Position numbers and translations under genes: made by a program
Shown: positions 38,052 to 47,262 of the stretch, piece after piece
Numbering within the stretch: the first letter of the stretch is position 1
Layout: every line of letters begins with the position of its first letter
NCBI GenBank assembly: GCA_001766655.1
Contig: MJCC01000013.1
Coordinates: 2,952-66,951, forward strand
Length of the DNA: 64,000 nucleotides
Source: Phytomonas francai
Taxonomy: Eukaryota; Euglenozoa; Kinetoplastea; Trypanosomatida; Trypanosomatidae
Reading direction: 5' to 3'
Notes under the pieces: model-generated
What the model was told of the DNA's origin: nothing
Databases searched by the model: none
The model's input: only the letters and a program-made list of their open reading frames with translations

Positions 38052-39914
38052 ATGCCTCCCGGAAAGAGTGCCACTGCGGCAAAGGGCGCTGCACGTTCAA
38101 GGGCACGACCAGAGGCGCTTAGTAGCTGCCAGATGCAAATCGGCGGTCCCATGCTCATACTTCAGACTAATGTCTCGGTCGAAAGTAGCGCGAATCGCAG
38201 CGAACATACCCCATTGTTGACGTGTGGTCAGCGTGTAGGCCATGTGGCAACTCTACTTCCTAACAAGGGCATCATAGGTGTTATAGGCGGTGTCGCGCTG
38301 GCCAGCGTAGCATCCAACCAAATGACACTTGGAAACCATTCGTTAAGTAGTACTATGCCCTCTATAATGAAGCTGTCATCCTCTGTAGTCGAGATCGTCG
38401 ACACTGAGGAAGTGGACCTTGAGCGCGATCTGAATACGAATCGGAGCAAGATAAGCAACACAACATTGCCACCTACGGAAACTTCCACCTACCCATTGAT
38501 AGAGTACTATCACATTGCATCTCGGCGATGGAGTGCGCCAGGGATCGCACGTGTGGAAAAATGGCCTACACAATCTGCAACTGCTGTTCTGTGGGATTTC
38601 TATGACCCCGATAGCCAACCCTCAGAGACTGAAAAGCTCGAACCAACCGATGAACAACAGGACCTCGTAGAACTTCAATCGATTAGTGGAAATTTTAATT
38701 CAGCACGATCTTTGCTTGTACCGCCTAAGATTCCCGCGCTGGTGTGTGCAGTAGGAGGCTGGGATGGTCAACGACGACTCGCATCCATCAAGATTTATGC
38801 AGAAGAAGCTGCAAAAGGCTGCCGTGAGGTGTCGACCTCACTCTCTGGTGTTTATACCCTGCCCTTCCCAGAGAGCGTCCCTCCTATTAGTGGGCACAGC
38901 TGCACAGTAGTGGGCGGTAAGCTATATGTTTTTGGTGGGTCCACGCTTCACGGCTGTTCGAATATCGTTCATAAACTGAGTATCGCTAACGGCGACCCGG
39001 ACTGGGCTCCGATGTGCATGAACCCCAGTGATCCTACTGGGTTAGATGTCTCTACCCTGTCCCTAGTCGAGGAGATCGCTTCTCCGCGAGAAGCTGCAAT
39101 GCAAGGCCAATCTGCGACTTCATTGACGGAAAAAATGGCAGCAGGGCGAATACTTGCGCCAGCACCTCGCTCCACGCACGCGTCCTGCTGCCTGGACGAC
39201 CGAGTTTTGCTTTTCTTTGGTGGGCGCAGGTTGGTGATGGAGGGTCGTCCTAATCCAGGAAAACGGCACGACCCCAACAACAGTAGATCGAGATCAAAGA
39301 ATAGTTCTAACCGCAGCTTCACTCGGACCGGCGGCGCCGCGGCAGACGATCAACCCTCTGTAAATTTGAACTTGGAGCTATTCAATGATGTGATTGCGTA
39401 CGATACGGAGACTCGATGCTGGCTGCCGGTACAACTCACCGGAGGGGCTGCTCCTTGCCCACGCTATGGTGCAACTATGTGCCTGTTGCCAGGCCTCGGC
39501 AGGGAAAGTGAAGGTCCCATTAAAGAAATCCTTGTGCATGGTGGGATTGATGCAGAAGGGAAAATCCTCTCGGATGCGTGGGTCCTCCATAACAAAAAGT
39601 TGTCGCTGGGAAAAGAAGCGAAGATGGATCTACAAGAGCTTGCAGTTGGGGCCGGGCGCCGAATGGAAACGCTGCAGTTTGTCTGGGTACGACTCAACCT
39701 GATACAGTCACCCCTCACCACACTGACACCGTCCTCATCACAGAACCCGATCGCGTTAGAACTAGGCCGTGCCTACCACGCGGCAGTTGTCGTTGCACAT
39801 CACACACGTGTGCGGGAGGTGCTCCTTATAGGTGGGTACATGCAGGAAGCTGTTCCGGCTGCAAATATGTTACGCCTTTCTATCTTGCCCATCCATAAAG
39901 CAGGAGAAGCCTAG
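38052..39914 (+). CDS. Kelch-repeat beta-propeller protein
   Basis: It has 620 residues from the ATG at 38,052. At least five kelch-type blades can be seen by the double-Gly strand followed by spaced Tyr/Trp: GHVATLL...GVIGGVAL, VCAVGGWDGQRRLAS, GHSCTVVGGKLYVFGGS, VLLFFGGRRL, ILVHGGIDAEGKILSDAWVL, and YHAAVVV...VLLIGGYMQ. A low-complexity, basic Ser/Asn/Arg insert lies near residues 405-440. No BTB, F-box or membrane segment accompanies the propeller. Kelch propellers bind protein partners; nothing here identifies them. The N-terminal 25 residues are basic (RPEAL preceded by KGAARSRA). Confidence 0.88.
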   Translation: MPPGKSATAAKGAARSRARPEALSSCQMQIGGPMLILQTNVSVESSANRSEHTPLLTCGQRVGHVATLLPNKGIIGVIGGVALASVASNQMTLGNHSLSSTMPSIMKLSSSVVEIVDTEEVDLERDLNTNRSKISNTTLPPTETSTYPLIEYYHIASRRWSAPGIARVEKWPTQSATAVLWDFYDPDSQPSETEKLEPTDEQQDLVELQSISGNFNSARSLLVPPKIPALVCAVGGWDGQRRLASIKIYAEEAAKGCREVSTSLSGVYTLPFPESVPPISGHSCTVVGGKLYVFGGSTLHGCSNIVHKLSIANGDPDWAPMCMNPSDPTGLDVSTLSLVEEIASPREAAMQGQSATSLTEKMAAGRILAPAPRSTHASCCLDDRVLLFFGGRRLVMEGRPNPGKRHDPNNSRSRSKNSSNRSFTRTGGAAADDQPSVNLNLELFNDVIAYDTETRCWLPVQLTGGAAPCPRYGATMCLLPGLGRESEGPIKEILVHGGIDAEGKILSDAWVLHNKKLSLGKEAKMDLQELAVGAGRRMETLQFVWVRLNLIQSPLTTLTPSSSQNPIALELGRAYHAAVVVAHHTRVREVLLIGGYMQEAVPAANMLRLSILPIHKAGEA

Positions 39915-40392
39915 TTTTTAATGCCGTTGATATATATATATATAATCAAATTCCGCTGCTTCCTTTCTGCCTTAGAAATCCGTCAAGAGTCGTTATGTTA
40001 ACCTTTATCGAGAATAACCGAGAGGAATCCCGGAAATGTCTATCCTTCTTTAAAACTATGTGTCATATGTCTATCAGAAATCATCTATAAATGTATTGTA
40101 TACGACATGTGATTGTCTTTCTAAAACAACAAAATTGGATCCTATCTGTGCTACAGGGTTCTCCCACCCTTCCCCTTCAGCATGCACAACGTGGCTTCTC
40201 TGTTACTTAGCCTATTAAAAATTGGAAAAGTACGATAAAAGCTCTGGCATGGTATTTTTCATCACCTTCTCTATGCCTATGTTAGGAAATTGGGAAGAAT
40301 AAATAAGCAATCATTTTTTTCTATAGAAAGGGGGGGACCCATTTGCTTAATATTGAGGGTATCACAAAGTGTGAGAGCGACGCGGTAAGCTG
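39915..40392. other. Untranslated spacer
   Basis: It has a TA repeat just after the stop (about 39,931-39,944) and a C/T-rich tract at about 40,159-40,180 ending in CAG, a plausible acceptor for the next gene. No other gene is seen. Confidence 0.5.
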
Positions 40393-41313
40393 ATGCCAAC
40401 TCCCTCTACTCCAGGATTGATTGTCCATTTAAACTCTTCTCACCCAAACAAGGGAAATCTGGCGACTACAGACAGGACCGTATCTGTCACCGCCTCCCTC
40501 GAAAACCTGTACTCCAGAAGGGGCGTTAAAACCCTTGGAGTTACCTCCGCAGTGTGCCCAGACGCCCCGGCTTCGCACGACAAGAGCGATAGCAATAGCA
40601 TCGATACCGCGTCTAGCTATACTCACGAATTGGATGTACCACTCACTATTCCTCGTATTAGGTCACTTCCCACTGGGCCAAATCCCGTCACCCCCCATTC
40701 CCCACGTGCCCTGAAGCGAGACAAAGCAGCTTGGCGCTGTGGGCTTTGTGGTTACTTGATGCTGTCCTTAGATCAGGACGGCAACCCCATCCCTTTTGCA
40801 TGTTCCGCTTTTGGCGCGCCGTTGCCTCTGGGTTGCCCGCGCTGTTTGGAGACACACACCAACTGGGAAGGTGCAAACCCTTTTGATGCTCTTGGTGCTC
40901 ATATTAACCTTCGCAATTCACATCGACTCAGAGCTGGAATCCAAGGATTATCGCAGCTTTCATCGTCTATCCCCTGTGCAACCCCAGTGAAATCCGATGC
41001 TTCCCGCGAGGCAGCGGATCTCGGTGGCCCTTCTAGTAAAGATGGCAGGACAAGTGCATCCAGGACCGACACCGAGGCACAAGACACCACTTGCGCAGCT
41101 GCTTTACCGGGCACTTTTTTTAGCAAGAGTAAGAATGCAGGCCCAAAGCAGTGCTATTATTGTGGGCGATGTCATCGGCGTCTGTTGCGGGTTGATGCAT
41201 GGGGCGAGTTGGTGCCGATGAATTGTGGCGCTGACGGCAACGTTCTACCAATTTTATGCTCTGGTTGTGGGGAGTTGCACAGTGAGTGGACAATAGGGCC
41301 TTTTCGACGATAA
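40393..41313 (+). CDS. Protein with a duplicated Cys/His (zinc-binding-like) module
   Basis: It has 306 residues. Two copies of one module are separated by exactly 141 residues: C-x2-C-x17-C-x10-C-x2-C-x3-H-x2-W. Copy 1 uses Cys116, 119, 137, 148, 151, His155 and Trp158. Copy 2 uses Cys257, 260, 278, 289, 292, His296 and Trp299. Also aligned are a Gly (130/271), a Pro (134/275), a Gly (141/282), Leu-Pro (144-145/285-286) and a Glu (153/294). With five Cys and one His per copy, zinc binding is likely. Copy 2 has an extra Cys254. The linker and N terminus are Ser/Thr/Pro-rich and likely disordered. I do not recognise the module as a named family. Confidence 0.85.
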   Translation: MPTPSTPGLIVHLNSSHPNKGNLATTDRTVSVTASLENLYSRRGVKTLGVTSAVCPDAPASHDKSDSNSIDTASSYTHELDVPLTIPRIRSLPTGPNPVTPHSPRALKRDKAAWRCGLCGYLMLSLDQDGNPIPFACSAFGAPLPLGCPRCLETHTNWEGANPFDALGAHINLRNSHRLRAGIQGLSQLSSSIPCATPVKSDASREAADLGGPSSKDGRTSASRTDTEAQDTTCAAALPGTFFSKSKNAGPKQCYYCGRCHRRLLRVDAWGELVPMNCGADGNVLPILCSGCGELHSEWTIGPFRR

Positions 41314-41840
41314 TTTACTGTCTAGAGAAAAAAGCCGACAAAGAGTATACAAGAGTTGCCAGAGGCATTGTTAGGGCATGGTTCATTCTTTTAGCTTGTT
41401 TTGGAATTGTATCTTTTCTCGAACGGTTCATTAATTGGGAATATATATGTGTATAATTCCCCATTTAATTCTCTATAGTTGTGGCGGTTCGCAGATCAAA
41501 CAATGTAGTCTTCAATTTTTTTCCCAATACACTTTTGTTTGCTAGTGATTCATGTATCTTCAATGTGGGAAAGGTGTGTGTGTGTGTGTGGAGGGGGGGG
41601 AGAGGTTGTACATCTTTATTTCCCCTTTCATCTCCCCTCCATCACATACATTCACAAAAAAACTCATTTTTAACCTTTCTTTGCGATACCATGCTATGAG
41701 TGTAAAGGCTGTGTTGGATTCATGGACCGTGTTCGATTTTGCACTGACCCTTGCACATAATATCTCATGCAAATGGATCCTTTGCTTAATTCTAGAAACG
41801 ATTGCACGATAAGAATTTCAACAAAGGATAGCAGTAAAAC
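41314..41840. other. Untranslated spacer with short GT tract
   Basis: It has a GTGTGTGTGTG run at about 41,576-41,589 followed by a G run, then a C/T-rich tract at about 41,613-41,640. The open frames here are short and low-complexity. No gene is seen. Confidence 0.5.
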
Positions 41841-42767
41841 ATGGAAGTGTCGGTATCTAAACATTCTGTGCTTGTGGACCCTCAAACTAGATTCGAAAGT
41901 GCGCTAATAAAATGCGTATCTCTGCTCCAGGGTGCAGCTCAGGGCGCGACAAGCATTCTTATCGGACATCCCCTTGACACCGTGAAGACTCGGATGCAAG
42001 CGAGGGGTCCCTGTGTTGGTGCCTCCACCTTCGCAACAATTCTGGGTATAATACGCAATGAGGGGTGGCGCAGCTTGTACCGAGGTGTCACACCGCCACT
42101 GATCATGGTAGGCACAAAGCGGAGCATCCAGTTCGCACTGTGGGATTCTCTCCGTGCAACTCCTTCGGATGAGGTCCTCTCCTCACCCTCCAAGTCCTAT
42201 CTTGCTCACATGTCATGGATTATAAGCAACCCATTTGTGTCCGGCGCGATTGCCGGTGGCGCTGGCACCTTGATTGGATGTCCCCTGCATGTGATCAAGA
42301 TACAAACGCAAAATTTAACCCGAGCCAACACTCGCAATTCGATGACTTCTGCTTCGCAGATCTTCCTCTTGGAAGGGGTGTGGGGTTTCTATCGTGGCTT
42401 CAGACATCATCTGCTCAAGGACGTGTGTTTTGCTGGGACCTTCCTTGGATTGTATGACATGCTTAAGCGGCACTGGTTTCCTCTCAACAACGATAGTTTC
42501 GCGGCATTCGTACCAGGTGCAGCAGCAGCCATGATAACCTGGGCTGTTCTCTACCCTCTCGACACCGTCAAGACTCTCGTCCAGGCACGTCAAGAGCACC
42601 TATTATCTGAACTACGTGTCGACACCAGCAAGTTATATCGTGGACTTGGCGCTACACTGATTAAGGCGGGTCCGATTCTTGGTGTCAGTATGATCATTTA
42701 TGAGTTAGTAAAGCGCCAAACTGATGCATGGGTACGGGCGTACACAGGTAATATTCCTTCCCTATGA
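41841..42767 (+). CDS. Mitochondrial carrier family (SLC25) protein
   Basis: It has 308 residues in three repeats of about 100, each with two membrane helices and the signature Px[D/E]xx[K/R]. Repeat 1 has PLDTVKTRMQ from Pro44 and repeat 3 has PLDTVKTLVQ from Pro239. Repeat 2 has PLHVIKIQTQ from Pro148, so His150 replaces the acidic residue that forms the matrix salt bridge. Each repeat ends with the aromatic/Gly motif (LYRGVTPPL, FYRGFRHHL, LYRGLGATL). The protein exchanges a solute across the inner mitochondrial membrane. The PLDTVKTRMQ style with a charge-poor repeat 2 resembles the SAM and amino-acid carrier branches, but the substrate cannot be fixed. The start at 41,841 is the first ATG. 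Confidence 0.93.
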   Translation: MEVSVSKHSVLVDPQTRFESALIKCVSLLQGAAQGATSILIGHPLDTVKTRMQARGPCVGASTFATILGIIRNEGWRSLYRGVTPPLIMVGTKRSIQFALWDSLRATPSDEVLSSPSKSYLAHMSWIISNPFVSGAIAGGAGTLIGCPLHVIKIQTQNLTRANTRNSMTSASQIFLLEGVWGFYRGFRHHLLKDVCFAGTFLGLYDMLKRHWFPLNNDSFAAFVPGAAAAMITWAVLYPLDTVKTLVQARQEHLLSELRVDTSKLYRGLGATLIKAGPILGVSMIIYELVKRQTDAWVRAYTGNIPSL

Positions 42768-43481
42768 AACAATATCTTTCGCAAGAAACCCATTGATTGC
42801 AACTGGACGCCATATGGGAGGCAAAGTTGCGTAAGTGGGGGGATGCCTGTCGGCTCGTCCCTGCTTGCATGATAGGTCTATTCGTCTCGTCTTATTTCAG
42901 GATCGTAAAGTGATACGTGATTATCGTAAAAAGTTAATCGATGTCCCAAGAAAATAAAGCAGATTCAGAAAAAAGATGCTTTCCCCCTTACGCAAATCGA
43001 TATAATTACATAATATTACTTTACATGTCCTTGAACTATAACCCCACTTAGCATTGTGCCCCAATCTGTGATTTAACGTGACGTGAACCTTTTTAACGAT
43101 CTCCTCAGAATTTATTTGCTACGAAATAACACCCCTCCAAAAGTCAGAAGGATGGAAAGAAACATGCTGTTCTATAGCAGTTTTTTTATATATATGCGTA
43201 TTGATTGCAACGAAAGCGATGGAAAAGGACCCTAAATTTTGCAAAAGTATTAGTAAAATGACTCCTATGGATATGAATGCTTCTAATTATCTTTATCACT
43301 ATCCCGTTTCCCCCAAGTACTCCTTTCAAAGACGCTCATCTCTGTGGAGGCAGGTACACCGATAAATATTGTTATTGTTGCTGCTAGAAGAAGAAATTTC
43401 GTACATCCACACGAACAACAAAGTAAAGAGGAAGAAGCAAGGCTTCCCCAAATAGTAGAGCTGGTTTTGTTTCTTTTGACA
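42768..43481. other. Untranslated spacer
   Basis: AT-rich. The last 140 bases are open in the BDF5 frame back to a GTG at 43,344 but are purine/pyrimidine-skewed UTR, with a T-rich tract immediately before the ATG at 43,482. Nothing else is seen. Confidence 0.5.
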
Positions 43482-45656
43482 ATGAAGATGAGCAACAAAA
43501 AAAGCAATATTCATAGGATCCCTGACACAGCCCCAGATAGAGGTATAAAATATTACCCTGAGGAAGAGCTTGCTGCTCTGATCCGCTCACTAGACCGCGA
43601 TGAAGATCACCACATCTTTGCGCAGGACGTGCTTCTTACGTACCCCTATCTAACTGAGTCCTACACAAAGGTGTGCTCCCAACGTTGCGATCTCGCCACA
43701 GCGGCTGCCAAGGCCCTTGACGGTGGCTACAGTTACAGCCCAAACCTCTTAGAGCTGAGAGGTGATCTACAGCTCATGGTGAATAATTGTGTACGTTTCA
43801 ATGGCAGTGAAAGCCCTTTGGCCGAAACAGCAGAGAGCTTTGAAAAATTTTTCAACAAAAAACTGGACGAATACATTCAAAGCAAAACGTGTGGTCGGCG
43901 TATATCATCTCTGCGCCGCCAGCAACAGCGGCATCAACCACAAAAACAACCCTTCACATCGCAGAAAGCACCGCCATCAAACCACCAATCTTTCACCAAT
44001 CGTGATGTGGTGATTCTCGTGAACTCTCTTGTAAGGCGCGAGGATGCAGGGGCTTTCGTTGTCGACGTCGCGGAGACTTATCCAGAGCTTCAGAAGAGCT
44101 ATAATGAAATTTGCCCGAACCCAATGAACCTCAGAATGGTAAAGGAGCGTGCGCAGGCTGGCTATTACACTCGAGCTGCCGCTAGCGCATCCAATGAGCA
44201 TCCCAAGGATAGCACCAATGCTGTGTTAGAGGGTGCATGTTTCGGCCCGACGGTTGCGGACTCGTTGCCTGCTCTGCGGGAGGATGTTGAGCTCATCGTA
44301 AGAAACTGTATGCGCTTTAATGCCCAGATTGAGAGTTGGGTGAACTTGGCGCGGTCCTTCCAGAGATTCGCGCATCTTCGGATCGATGACTTTGTACTGC
44401 GTCATGAGCCCGGGCTACATGGAACCCAGACCGGGGCTGAACGCTACTGTCCCTCTGAAGACCATGCTGCGGGCGACGACAACCATCCAAGTAAAAATAC
44501 GGAGTCGAGCGATGCAGTCGCTCAGCCTTCGTTTATGTCTATGGGCAAACACCAGACCCAGCATGCACCGACAACCAAGGAGAATACTCCGCAACACGGT
44601 GGTAGTGGTGAGCAAATTACCGCGGAAGGTAACATGGCTATGGGCTCTGTTGCGACGCCACCAAAAAGTCTCGATAATAAAAAGAAGACGCTGAAGTGGG
44701 CTGAGATTTCACCTCAACCGTTGCTGGTGAACACATGCGAAGGCACCAGGCCAGATGTAAAGCCATCGCCCCTGCAACCCTCGCTGCATATCCCAGATCG
44801 CCTTCGCAAGCGAATTGTTGTTGACTACCTATTTCGCGAGCGAATCCGACTCCGACTAGTTGGAAAAAGTGTGTGGATACCCTTTCCAGAAGATTCTCAA
44901 AATCCTCGCGGAGAAGTAATCGAGGGGTCGACACAGCGCGATAGCAATGATGCAACAGGCACCAGTCCAGGTAAAGATGAGGGAAGGGGCGGCAACCCTG
45001 AAGACTTGTTTATTGAAGAGCACATGAGCGCACAAGCGGTTCTAAATGCTTTTGTGAAATCTGTCAAGGACTTTTATTATAGACAACGCTCACGATCCGA
45101 TTTTGGGAACGTTTTTCAGTACAGCATGGAAGATGAAGCGATCTATACACGCGTGCTGGATATTGTCGGCCGGGAGTTCAATCGCTTGTTGCCGTTTGCA
45201 TTCTTGTATGAAATGGAAGCTGCCGAACTGCACGCATGGTCTGCCGAGCGCGCTGTAGACACCATTCTGCGTCCTTTAAGGGTGAGCAAAAGGCAGCGTG
45301 TTGAAGTCTTAGAAAATGGCGACGACTCAGGGGCGTGCAGCCGCAACAACGCTGAGTGTGAAAAGGATGACAAAGACGGTAATCCTAAAGCTGCAGAGGT
45401 AGGCTACGGCGGCTGGAATCCGTCAGCACACGTGCACTACAGCTATTTAGTACGTTTTTTAGTTCACTTTCCACAGATGGCATCGCTATGTTGTGCAAAC
45501 CGCAGCGACGTAGTAAAAGGTGCTGTAACGACGGCACCCACAACCCTAAGGATCCAAAAATGCCTACTAGACGTCATTAAGCAAGTCACAAAAGTTGTGG
45601 AAGAGTTACTCGTGTTTATTGATGGATATGAACAACGACTAGAGTATTCTCTTTGA
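43482..45656 (+). CDS. BDF5: BDF5, tandem bromodomain and MRG-domain factor
   Basis: It has 724 residues from the first ATG at 43,482. Bromodomain 1 spans about 20-130 and ends with NNCVRFNG, carrying the acetyl-lysine-binding Asn. Bromodomain 2 spans about 172-295 with NPMNLRMVKERAQAGYY and RNCMRFNA. A linker of about 140 polar residues follows. The C-terminal part (about 436-715) matches an MRG fold: IPDRLRKRIVVDYLF, a helix before FNRLLPFAFLYEMEAAEL, and HYSYLVRFLVHFPQM. Tandem bromodomains plus an MRG region are the layout of kinetoplastid BDF5, a chromatin reader at transcription start regions that supports Pol II transcription. Both bromodomains are divergent from the animal BET type. 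Assignment rests on architecture, so a close paralogue is not excluded. Confidence 0.85.
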   Translation: MKMSNKKSNIHRIPDTAPDRGIKYYPEEELAALIRSLDRDEDHHIFAQDVLLTYPYLTESYTKVCSQRCDLATAAAKALDGGYSYSPNLLELRGDLQLMVNNCVRFNGSESPLAETAESFEKFFNKKLDEYIQSKTCGRRISSLRRQQQRHQPQKQPFTSQKAPPSNHQSFTNRDVVILVNSLVRREDAGAFVVDVAETYPELQKSYNEICPNPMNLRMVKERAQAGYYTRAAASASNEHPKDSTNAVLEGACFGPTVADSLPALREDVELIVRNCMRFNAQIESWVNLARSFQRFAHLRIDDFVLRHEPGLHGTQTGAERYCPSEDHAAGDDNHPSKNTESSDAVAQPSFMSMGKHQTQHAPTTKENTPQHGGSGEQITAEGNMAMGSVATPPKSLDNKKKTLKWAEISPQPLLVNTCEGTRPDVKPSPLQPSLHIPDRLRKRIVVDYLFRERIRLRLVGKSVWIPFPEDSQNPRGEVIEGSTQRDSNDATGTSPGKDEGRGGNPEDLFIEEHMSAQAVLNAFVKSVKDFYYRQRSRSDFGNVFQYSMEDEAIYTRVLDIVGREFNRLLPFAFLYEMEAAELHAWSAERAVDTILRPLRVSKRQRVEVLENGDDSGACSRNNAECEKDDKDGNPKAAEVGYGGWNPSAHVHYSYLVRFLVHFPQMASLCCANRSDVVKGAVTTAPTTLRIQKCLLDVIKQVTKVVEELLVFIDGYEQRLEYSL

Positions 45657-46162
45657 TACACGTCATTTTTGTATACATGATAATAACGTATTGTGTTCAA
45701 AGAATTATACCATATTACAGTCCTGATAACACATATTCCCCGACCTTCGCTGTCGCGCAAGTGTGTGACCGGTCTTGCAGTTTCATAATTATCTCCTACA
45801 ACCTAACAACAAAACACCAGTAATGTTAAACTTCACGCAGTCAAGGTGAAAGGAGCTAATATAGATATATATACATATATATATATGATCTGTTTTCACC
45901 TGTTAATTCCTTCTTTTCCGATCGATTTCCGCACCCTACTGTCTGTATCACTCCTCTTTGTATCATTCCTCACTTTTTCCCACCGAGCAACCACAAACCA
46001 CATTCAATAAAAAGCGTGGGGAATCGCTATCTTTATTATGAAGTAATTCGTTTTTTTACTTCTCCTTGTTGTTACGTTCATTTATCTGTATCTCGCTGTC
46101 GTTGCTTCTATTCTCATCACCACACTTTGAGAAGCTTGATCGTGAAAATAAAAGATTGTATC
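45657..46162. other. Untranslated spacer
   Basis: It has an AT/TA repeat at about 45,861-45,887 and a pyrimidine-rich stretch at about 46,090-46,131 that ends in AG 31 bases before the next ATG. The GTG-started frame from 46,016 is UTR. Confidence 0.5.
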
Positions 46163-46663
46163 ATGGCGGAAACTGGAGTTGAATTCACAATACCGGACTC
46201 ACAGTTAGTCGTGTCCTCTTCACAGAACAATGTCGATCACTCCATGCAGGAAAAGAGCAATCATAGCTTAAGGGATTGCGTGTACTCGTGCCGCCTATGT
46301 CGGACTGTGCTTTTTTATCAAAGCGAACTGCTAGAGCACTTCCCAAAGGCAGATCCAGCTGACCGGAATACCTTTCGACGACAACGTGTCGCTGATCGTG
46401 GTGGTGGTGATGGGAGGGATGGGCTTTGCACCAGCTACTTTGTGAACCCAGATGTGGCCACATGGGTAGCAAAAGAAAGCCGTGATGCGACGGCCTCTGG
46501 TGAGGCGGTAGCGCCAGACACGCTTTATTGCCCTAACCCTGCTTGTCGGGTCAAGTTAGGGACTCAATCGTGGACTGGGACGCAGTGCTCATGTGGAGTG
46601 TGGGTGACGCCGGCCTTCAAGATTCTAGGGAAATGCGTGGATAGATTAGACGTGGGTGTGTAG
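46163..46663 (+). CDS. Stand-alone YVH1/DUSP12-type zinc-binding domain protein
   Basis: It has 166 residues from the ATG at 46,163. It matches the C-terminal zinc domain of YVH1/DUSP12: YSCRLCRTVLFYQSELLEHF with Cys43 and Cys46 and a later His, an insert, TSYFVNPDVATWV, then LYCPNPACRVKLGTQSW (Cys123, Cys128) and GTQCSCGVWVTPAFKI (Cys142, Cys144) ending in VDRLD. In yeast the zinc domain alone of Yvh1 releases Mrt4 during 60S ribosome maturation, and the phosphatase activity is dispensable. Here the dual-specificity phosphatase domain is absent: only 42 residues precede the first Cys pair and no HCxxGxxR is present. A ribosome-biogenesis role is therefore the best guess. A separate phosphatase-bearing gene elsewhere cannot be excluded. 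Confidence 0.85.
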   Translation: MAETGVEFTIPDSQLVVSSSQNNVDHSMQEKSNHSLRDCVYSCRLCRTVLFYQSELLEHFPKADPADRNTFRRQRVADRGGGDGRDGLCTSYFVNPDVATWVAKESRDATASGEAVAPDTLYCPNPACRVKLGTQSWTGTQCSCGVWVTPAFKILGKCVDRLDVGV

Positions 46664-47262
46664 AATCAAGTGTAGTGCGCTGTCGCTTGCATGATTCTTA
46701 TACCTTTGATCTTTAGGGAAGGCAGGCGAGGTAACATAGTATTAACTGATTTTAAAAAAATAATCAGATTAATAATAATTTGTACTAGCACTTGGAGTTT
46801 TCCAGTTTATTTATGTTCTCAGTTTGCCCCTGCATCTTCTCGTACCACCCTCCTCTCGTTCTGCCGCGCTGATTTCTTAATCTGTTGACGTAACGGTGCC
46901 CAAGCGAGATTATCCCAAGACTTCTGCAGCTCTTAGTTTCTAAGCTTTTGTGGCAAGGCCTAGCTTAATCGGCATTTTAATTAAAGAATCTAATCGAAAT
47001 AATAATAAGATATTCATTGTCAAGTCCTCAAACAATAATAATAATTAAGGACAAGGCATAAAACATTCATTTCATACTTTCGTCTATTTGATTCTGTATC
47101 GAAGATACGTTTTGAAATAGGCATCCAAGTATTTTCTTCTATGTGACTTGGGTTTTGGAAGGCATCTTTTAATCGTGATTAGTATCCTGTTCCCTATCAA
47201 AACGATTTGGGCCTTTAATAACAAAAACGGTTGGACAATAGGAAGAAGTTAAAGTAGTGAAT
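46664..47262. other. Untranslated spacer
   Basis: AT-rich, with AATAATAATAA-type runs near 46,998 and 47,033. C/T-rich stretches occur near 46,820-46,865. No gene is seen. Confidence 0.5.
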
